From: Bostrychus sinensis | Lineage: Eukaryota; Chordata; Actinopteri; Gobiiformes; Eleotridae | Direction: 5' to 3' | Length of the DNA stretch: 64,000 nt | NCBI GenBank assembly: GCA_020698575.1 | Contig: CM036245.1 | Span: forward strand, 13,415,479-13,479,478 | Part shown: positions 57,421-64,000 of the stretch, one piece after another | Layout of the letters: every line of letters starts with the position of its first letter | Position numbering within the stretch: position 1 is the first letter of the stretch | Notes under the pieces: model-generated | Seen by the model: the letters and a program-made list of their open reading frames with translations, nothing else | What the model was told of the DNA's origin: nothing | Databases searched by the model: none | Made by a program: the position numbers and the translations under genes

Positions 57421-58289
57421 AAAAAGACTGCAACAGTCTACCCTCTGCTGGTCTCTTTAGTTGTTTCTTTTGGGCACCAGTAGAGTTCTTTTAAAAAACA
57501 TTTTCTTTTAGTCATAATGTTTTTAAAGGTTGTAAATCATGCATTGCTGTTCTAGAGGAGACCAAGATTGGTTTAAAAATATGAATAAAAGCATAATCTA
57601 GCCTCTTTAATGTGATAGTTTATTTTTTCACCGGCAAATATAGCACTCAACAACATTGTAGATTGGAAGTGTTTATTTTAAGGAAAGACTGGATAAGGAG
57701 GCGGGATGATGCTGCTTTCAAGTGCATGTCGGACAATTTGAATGATAGTTTTCTCTGTGGGCGGAACTCGTTTACACAACTTGTGTGCATTCATGTCCTT
57801 TTTGGATGGACGAGAACCTGGAAATGTCATAATAGGGTTCAGTCGCATTATCTGTTTGAGACTTCTGCTTATGTACCACAAATAGATCAGAGGTTGTTAC
57901 CAGTACCATAATATTGAAACTTTTAATCAGCTAAATACAAATTTTGGTGAAGCACAAAACAGAAATTTGCATAACATTGTCAAACTTCAAAAAAATAACC
58001 TTAAACATTTTACTCTTCACAACACGCTGTCAATTTCCACCAATGACAAGTCACAACGTCAGAACTCAGGACAGTTCGTGTTGCTTCTACATTTCCGATT
58101 TCCCCGAATTGATCAAACGACTCTGTGGGGTGTTCATGTGCTCTTTCATCACAGAAACTCGTATGTACGCATTTGGGATGTAGCTGAGATGTTACCTTGC
58201 TCTCAAGCCTAAATTAACACATCACAGTTGCAGTCAGAAATATTTTATCCCCCAGAGATTTTAAAGGTTTATCAATTAAAGATTTTTTA
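57421..58289. other. Intergenic sequence with no recognised feature
   Basis: Between MFRP and the NUDT8-like gene. Short open frames (for example 57612-57911) have no recognisable domain. Nothing supported. Confidence 0.4.
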
Positions 58290-58545
58290 AGAAGACAAAA
58301 AGATTCTGGGACATCCTGGAAGTGGCCTTCTCAGTCTCCAGATTTAAATCGAATTAAAAATCTTTGCTGGGATTTAAAGTGGGCCGTTGCAGCCATCAAA
58401 CATCATTGAGGCTTTTGGACATAAAGAATGGGGAAAATTCCGAAGAAAGGTGTAAAGACCTTGTTAGCAATTACCAAAAAAATGGGTTAGAAGTTATAAA
58501 AGTTGAAGGATGCTCCACAAAGTACTAAAGCTAAGGGCTGAATAA
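58290..58545 (+). mobile_element. Decayed Tc1/mariner-like transposase fragment
   Basis: A plus-strand frame reads WPSQSPDLNRIKNLCWDLKW, the conserved block before the last catalytic residue in Tc1-like transposases, then breaks. Ends 'TTGAAGGATGCTCCACAAAG' as at 50880. Confidence 0.75.
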
Positions 58546-59094
58546 TACTGCCCACTGGTTTGTGTTAAAAATGTCGTTTAAAAATGGCCCTATTATTGTC
58601 CGTATTGCATGTGTTACTTTTGTACTATTATCCACACAGAAAAGAAATCCCCTCTATAAAAATACCATCAACCTAATTCATAATGTGAAATAAATTAAAG
58701 AGCACAAGGCCAAAGAATGATAAAAAGCAGTTTATTAAATTAAAATTCAAGATACAATGAGTAATGCAGAGTGACCAAATACCTTATAAATAAGTGTTAA
58801 GTTTGTGCTTTGATTCTGTGACTTTATTCATAATTTTGGTAAAATCAAAATTACTTACCATAAATGTAGATGATAAATTACTTCAATTATAAAAGATGTG
58901 GCTCAGAAAGTGCATAAGCAGAAACTGGCTTGAAATGTACTGTATAGTAGAGCTGTACAATATATTGAATACTGTAATTTCTGTACTGGGAAAAAAAAAA
59001 AACACACTGAAAATAAAGTCTTTCAGACACACATTTACTTTTTGCTCACTTGTTAAATTGTCAGATCAGAGCCCAAAAAGGAGTTGCAGTTTAG

Positions 59095-59415
59095 TCCTGA
59101 TTTAGCTCTGGTTAAGTACTGATTTAGTGCCGTTTAAGTTCTGGTTTAGCCTGGATTTAGTCCAACATTTAGTTGTTGATTTAGGCCTAGTTCAGACCTA
59201 GTTTAGTCACTAGTCCTGGTTAATTCCAGTCAAGTCTTGGTTTTGTCATTGGTTTAGTTATGGTGTAGACCCTGATTTAGCCCTGGTTAAGCACTGATTT
59301 AGTGACGTTTTAGTTCTGGGTTTAGTTGATTTAGGCCTGGTTCAGACCTGGTATAGTCCATTGTACAGTCCTGGTTTAGTCGCTGGTTTAGTCCTCGATT
59401 TTAACCCTAGTTTAG
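59095..59415 (-). repeat. 'TTTAGTCCTGGT' minisatellite downstream of the NUDT8-like gene
   Basis: Degenerate units such as CCTGATTTAG, CTCTGGTTAAG and CCTGGTTTAGTC over about 320 bp. It is the complement of the ACCAGGACTAAA motif and may lie in the NUDT8-like 3'UTR, since the first minus-strand AATAAA noticed further on is at 58731-58736. Confidence 0.75.
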
Positions 59416-59532
59416 AGCAGTAACATTTCTTCAAATCCTTGTATCTGTTAAGGGAATTTAAATAATTATTCCATGTTGTTATATTGTGCAGCCCTATTAT
59501 ATCCCATAACAGAAGTGCTCATGTGTAAGCAA

Positions 59533-62500
59533 CTATTGTTGACAAATCATTTTTAATGTATGGTCTAAGGCCACAGCTGTCAGGCCCCACACCCGATGCT
59601 TCCCGTTACGAAATACTGGGAGTGTGTATCCGTACTTGTCACCAGTACGGAAGTGTGTGTAACCGCGGTTCTGTGGGTTACACAAATGGGACAGAGACAA
59701 GGTAAAGATCTCCTCCACCTACAGCAAAAACAAACAAAGATAATTAGTTTTCCTGTTAACTGTTTACCCACAGCTCAGTCAAAGCAATTCAATATCATGG
59801 TTCAAATTTGCAACATTTGCGGGTGACAGCTTAACCATTTTAATAAATGTTGTTCGTTTAGAGAGCTAAGAAGACTGGGCAGTAGTTTTATGTCCATACC
59901 TCCCCAGGGTTTGGTTTGAAGGACAGCTCCTCTAGAGGACCCAGGTTAGCAAGCACTGGAGCAATCATCATTCCTGACTTAAGAGAGAAACAGAAAAGAT
60001 GAGACATAAAATTATGTAAGATAAAGCCATTTCAAAAAATCTTAGCACAGTTTAGTATTCAGTAAATTTGATTAATAGATTTAAATGTATTCATCTTCTG
60101 CAGCACATCAGCTCAGAAAAGGTTTCTGCAGGGTTCAACAAGTTAAAGTTACAACTTTTTTAGACCTTTTTAAAACCTATTCATTAAGTACACAGTGCAC
60201 AGAAAAATTAACAAAAAAAAGACCAAATTCACAAATTTACAAAGTCCATATATTATTAAGCTGAGTTGTGTAAGTGGCTGTGCTGTTTAATTTGCAACAG
60301 TGAGCGCCACAAAGCATTTTTCTCTTACAAAGAAATAATCTGAGCTCTCATATTGGTGATGGTAATACGCCTTTGAGCACTTAAGTAGGCACTTTAGAAT
60401 AACTTAGGGAATGCAGGTAGGACGGCGCTCCCAGTCCACGTCAATCTACACAGATCAAATCGCACCAAACCAGATACTGAACGAGTGTAACTCACAAACA
60501 AACAAAAAAAAACTATGCCGTACATGGAGTACATAACTTTTAATCACGGTATTAATATATATGCTTATGTGGTTGTAAAAATGTACAATACATGTATATG
60601 TATTGTTAATAAAATCTGTTGTATATACACATGCACATGTTCTTAAATCAAGTCACATCCTGTCGCACCAGAGGCCGACAGTTCAGGTCACAAGTGATTA
60701 AGTTTGTACAACAGTCAAAGAGCCATGGATGGGGAGTTAAACTGTTGTTTTCTGTCCTTCTTCTGGTGAATGAAGATTGTTTTGGTCACGTTCCCGTCTT
60801 TATTGGAGGCCTTTATCGCGCGACCTCGCAATTCCCACACATGCTCCCCCCAGCTGCTCAGAGCTCCGCGGCGCTGCCGTTACAAAACGCTTCCAGTGGG
60901 CGCAGGTCAGCGCCGTCGGCCGCTGGCGCTTCACGGCGCGCCGCTTTCGCTTGCAGTGGAATTTCAGGGTTAGGCTGGGGTACACCCTGGACAGTGGCCA
61001 GTCAGTCGCAAAGCTGAGAGAGAAGTGTGTGTGTCTCACATTCTTTCACACATTTTTGGTAGCTGTTTTCTTGTAATTTTAATTTCATCAGGCAAAACAC
61101 TTTGGCTACTGTGCCCTGCCCTCTAAACATCTCACACAGTGTCCCAACTCCCCTGGGAAGTGGACTGTATTTTATTGAGCAAAATAATAAATAATTCATT
61201 CCCCCATTCCCATTTACAGTCAAATGAAATGTAATGCTCTATTTTCCTCATGATTGGACAATGGCTGTGGTAAAGTAGCCCCGTCCCAGTTGCCGTGCTT
61301 GCGTGCTTGACATACAGAGTCAAGATCAAACAAAATAGAGGCAATGGTGGTAGCTAGCAAGTACAAGTAATGTGCTTAATGATAAAACATACTGCATGCT
61401 TTTGTTTTCAAACTGTTTTAAAGGCCATATACTTTAACTATGCACTCTGCACTGTAACCCATTTCCAATAAACTAATATGATGACACATGGTTACATAAC
61501 AAAGTGCAAATGCTGGCCAGTAACAAAATACATTCAGCTGCTGAGAACACTGTGGCATGTCCTCTCGCCCTCACTGCAGTTAATTCTCAGGACATTCAAT
61601 TTAAGAAGCAGCACTAACAGATGTCTGCTTTCATTTGCCATTTATTGAACCCTGACATTTTCAGCAGCAGCACTGATAAATACTAAAGCCTGTATCTTTC
61701 TAAAAGTAACATTGTTTATTGGAACAGTTTAAAGTTTAAAGCACAAAACATCAAGCACCCCATAACTTTCTGGGACTCGGCTGCTTCATCACTTATTCTC
61801 AGTGCATTTTTGTGGAGTGAAATTCTTGTTCTTGTGTGAAAAATAGGCAAAAGACTCGTAAACAGTGTCTTTACCATTTCTCTGAGAGGCTTCAGGACGC
61901 CCCACACTCTGTCGGCTCCCACATTTATGCCCAGCTCCTCCCTGGCCTCTCTCAGAGCTGTGGCCACCACATCTTTGTCTGAAGGATCACTCTTCCCTCC
62001 TGCAAAACTGCACAGTGACAGAAATTAGGGCACAGCTGCAACAACACCCAGTGTGGTTACCTGCAAGAATTTTGAATGGTTGCATTGATCAAGAGCCAAC
62101 GGAGGTCCAGAATAAAGCTGGTCATGTGATTCATGAAGCCACTAATGGTCATTTATGGGTATGACATTTTGAAATTTTGATTTAAATCTGTAGATAATAT
62201 AAACTTATATTCTCTAAACATCTAACCTTTCAAAAATGCTACATAGATGGTGTATCTCTGTGCAATTGGATTGGGCTGTAAGCCTAAACAACTAACTTCA
62301 GAAAATATTTGAGTAAAAAACTGGCTGATTGTTGTCACTTGACATGTCCTAATTCTCTCTCTCAGTGGCTCTGCATTGATCCAACTTCTGAGCATGATGT
62401 TGACATGAAAGTTATTACAAATTCTGTATAAAAATCCCAAAACTCTGTAATAAATTAGCCTAGGTTTGTTGACATCTAATGCTACACACAAGCAAGATTA

Positions 62501-63459
62501 AACATTTTCTCTTTTTCGCTAAGACAGGATGCTATTAAATACCCAGAACACATAAATGTGGCACTAGCCAGAGCAGAGTGCTGTGGACTCAACAAGCAAA
62601 ACACACTCAAAACACAAGTATCTGAGTGTCTTTGTTTATCCACTAACCTGACGTCTCCCTTGTGTCTGCCCTTGAGTGTGCTGGAGCGGAGCGTGAACAG
62701 AAAAGCGGGTTCATCTTCCACACAGCAGAGACTGACCAAAACCGAAGCCCATCTCGCTTGTTTCTTCCCCAAACTCAGACTGGGGCCTCTCCGCACCTTT
62801 TCAACCTCGTAAAGCTTCAAGTTTGGTTTGAGGATTTGTCTACATCTCTGCTCATTCTCTCCGGATAGACAGTCTCTCCAGGCTGACTCTTCACGTTGGA
62901 CTGCCTTGTGAACACATCTGGTTTGGTGAACTCCGAATGGTTCAAGATCATGCTTTAAAATATTAGCTGTAGACACTAAAGAGCTGAAAGGTCTTGAAAA
63001 GCTAGGTGTAGAACATAAATGGTTTGTTTGAGAGAGGTAACAATGGGAGTTACAATGCTGTTGAACAACCCAGGGTTTTCTCTGGGCCAGAAGACAATTT
63101 GAGCTCACTATACAGTCACCGTCACTGCCAACTACAGAGCATTTCCACTGTTTATGTCCAGCTTTTAAATAGTCAGCAGACTCATGTTGGCTGAAGAAAA
63201 CAGCTTTAGGAGGGAGGTGAAATAATGGCTGGATATTTCTTGAGTCTAAATGTAATGAAAGTCCTCTGAAAGTAGATGTGCATACTGGAGTTATATCCGT
63301 CTGTTTGCATCTTGTTTGTTTTTTTCTCTTGATATTTTTAGGGCCATGTAATGCAGTAGCAGCGGTGTACTGGGATAGAGCTGGGAGGTGTGACTCTCTC
63401 TGTTGTAAGAGGGACCGTACGGGACAAGCCCAATTCCAGAACTGAGGGCCTCTGAACAT
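59533..63459 (-). CDS. nudt8: NUDT8-like Nudix hydrolase (CoA diphosphatase family)
   Basis: Four coding exons: 62648-63459, 61875-62007, 59900-59977, 59533-59718. Phases join to 402 aa. The Nudix domain starts near residue 235 ('ASVLVSLCCVEDEPAFLFTL') and carries the UPF0035-like 'HKGDVSFAGGK' and the Nudix helix 'REAREELGI' (290-298); the C-terminal 'NRGYTHFR' and 'HRVWGLTAVAL' match NUDT8. Mammalian NUDT8 is about 236 aa and mitochondrial, hydrolysing CoA and derivatives. Here about 230 residues precede the domain. The first ~25 are Arg-containing and lack acidic residues (MFRGPQFWNWACPVRSLLQQ), as in a mitochondrial presequence; the rest is not recognisable. The ATG directly follows a polypyrimidine tract and CCACAG/G, so an untranslated exon probably lies beyond 63470. 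An internal Met start cannot be excluded. Confidence 0.88.
60420..60968. repeat. Dispersed ~550-600-bp repeat with CpG-rich end, copy 2
   Basis: Second copy of the element at 31673-32275 in the same orientation, lying in a NUDT8-like intron. It is shorter in the region after 'CATGCACATGTTCTTAAATCAAGTCAC', where one copy has lost or gained about 20 bp. Confidence 0.75.
60969..61874. other. NUDT8-like intron remainder
   Basis: Starts with a short 'TTAGGCTGGGGTACACCCTGG' repeat piece (60970-61020). No exon or element recognised in the rest. Confidence 0.4.
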
Positions 63460-64000
63460 CCTGTGGAGATAAAAAAAAAAGAAAAAAAAAAAGAAATGTT
63501 ATTGGTGACAAACAGTAACTGGTTGCTCTATGCTGTAGTTACACAAGACATACTAAAGAAATGCTTGGGAACAGAAAAAAAACTATTGCAAACCATCTAG
63601 ACACTGTAACATCTACAAACACACTAGAAATCATGGCTAAATTTGAATAAATAATCATTTTGTCAATAGCTGTAATAAATATAAAAAATTGTGGTCACTA
63701 AAAAATGAAGTGGGACAAAAGTTGGGTTATGATTCCTTTGGCCTTTTAATGTAAAGATACTATTACTGTTTGAAGACACGTGTATATTAATAGTTTGGAC
63801 TGTTACTTTTCAATACTAGTAATACATTGTGGTATGTTTTACTCTAAAGAAATTATTTATACATGTAACAAAACTTACTTGTAGCCTACTTCTATGGTAA
63901 GAGGCAGCAATATATATAAAAGCATTCTGTTCAAAAACATTCATACGACTACAGCTACAAGTGGAATTATTACTACAGCAGTAAATGAGATGAATAATGT
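63460..64000 (-). other. Upstream flank of the NUDT8-like coding start (probable intron)
   Basis: On the minus strand a long pyrimidine tract (complement of 63470-63495) ends in CCACAG just before the ATG, so this is probably an intron in the 5'UTR. No further exon or promoter was identified up to the window edge. Confidence 0.4.

Overview
This window is vertebrate nuclear DNA, most likely from a ray-finned (teleost) fish. Coding exons are short, bounded by GT/AG sites and separated by AT-rich introns full of fish-type transposon debris (hAT-like elements, tRNA-derived SINEs, Tc1-like remnants, an R4/Dong/Rex6-type LINE) and microsatellites. The species cannot be named from the sequence. There is no prokaryotic content, operon or CRISPR array.

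Layout. (1) Positions 1-29272 hold two tandem copies of a unit of about 15.4 kb. Position 1 matches 15382, and the offset is 15381-15383 over the first half, then about 15357. Each unit contains, in order: a minus-strand LINE with a restriction-like endonuclease, flanked by (TA)n and an inverted repeat; a complete 10-coding-exon TCAF gene (TRPM8 channel-associated factor, M60-like domain) on the plus strand; and the last four exons of complement factor B on the minus strand. Copy A starts before the window. Copy B runs on into the rest of the factor B gene. (2) Positions 27409-42786 are a complete 19-exon complement factor B gene on the minus strand (predicted 754 aa: signal peptide, three CCP/sushi modules, VWA, trypsin-like protease). 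It lies tail to tail with TCAF copy B. (3) Positions 45194-56524 are a complete 13-exon MFRP gene on the plus strand (predicted 592 aa, type II membrane protein: CUB-LDLa-CUB-LDLa-Frizzled). (4) Positions 59533-63459 are a four-exon NUDT8-like Nudix hydrolase on the minus strand (predicted 402 aa), with an N-terminus much longer than the mammalian protein.

The two duplicated blocks differ at few positions, but some differences matter. TCAF copy A has a 26-bp near-perfect tandem duplication in coding exon 5 that shifts the frame and gives a stop after about 538 codons, upstream of the M60 motif; copy B is open to its natural end. The four factor B exons left in copy A have no upstream exons, and their GDSGG motif is changed to GASGG, while the full gene keeps GDSGG. 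This looks like a young tandem duplication with decay under way. An assembly or haplotype artefact must be excluded.

The four genes do not form a pathway: channel trafficking (TCAF), alternative complement (CFB), eye/RPE membrane biology (MFRP) and mitochondrial CoA/nucleotide hydrolysis (NUDT8). The unusual content is structural: the duplication junction at an inverted-repeat arm, the LINE sitting inside (TA)n, a dispersed 'ACCAGGACTAAA' minisatellite in five places, and hAT-like elements with visible target-site duplications.
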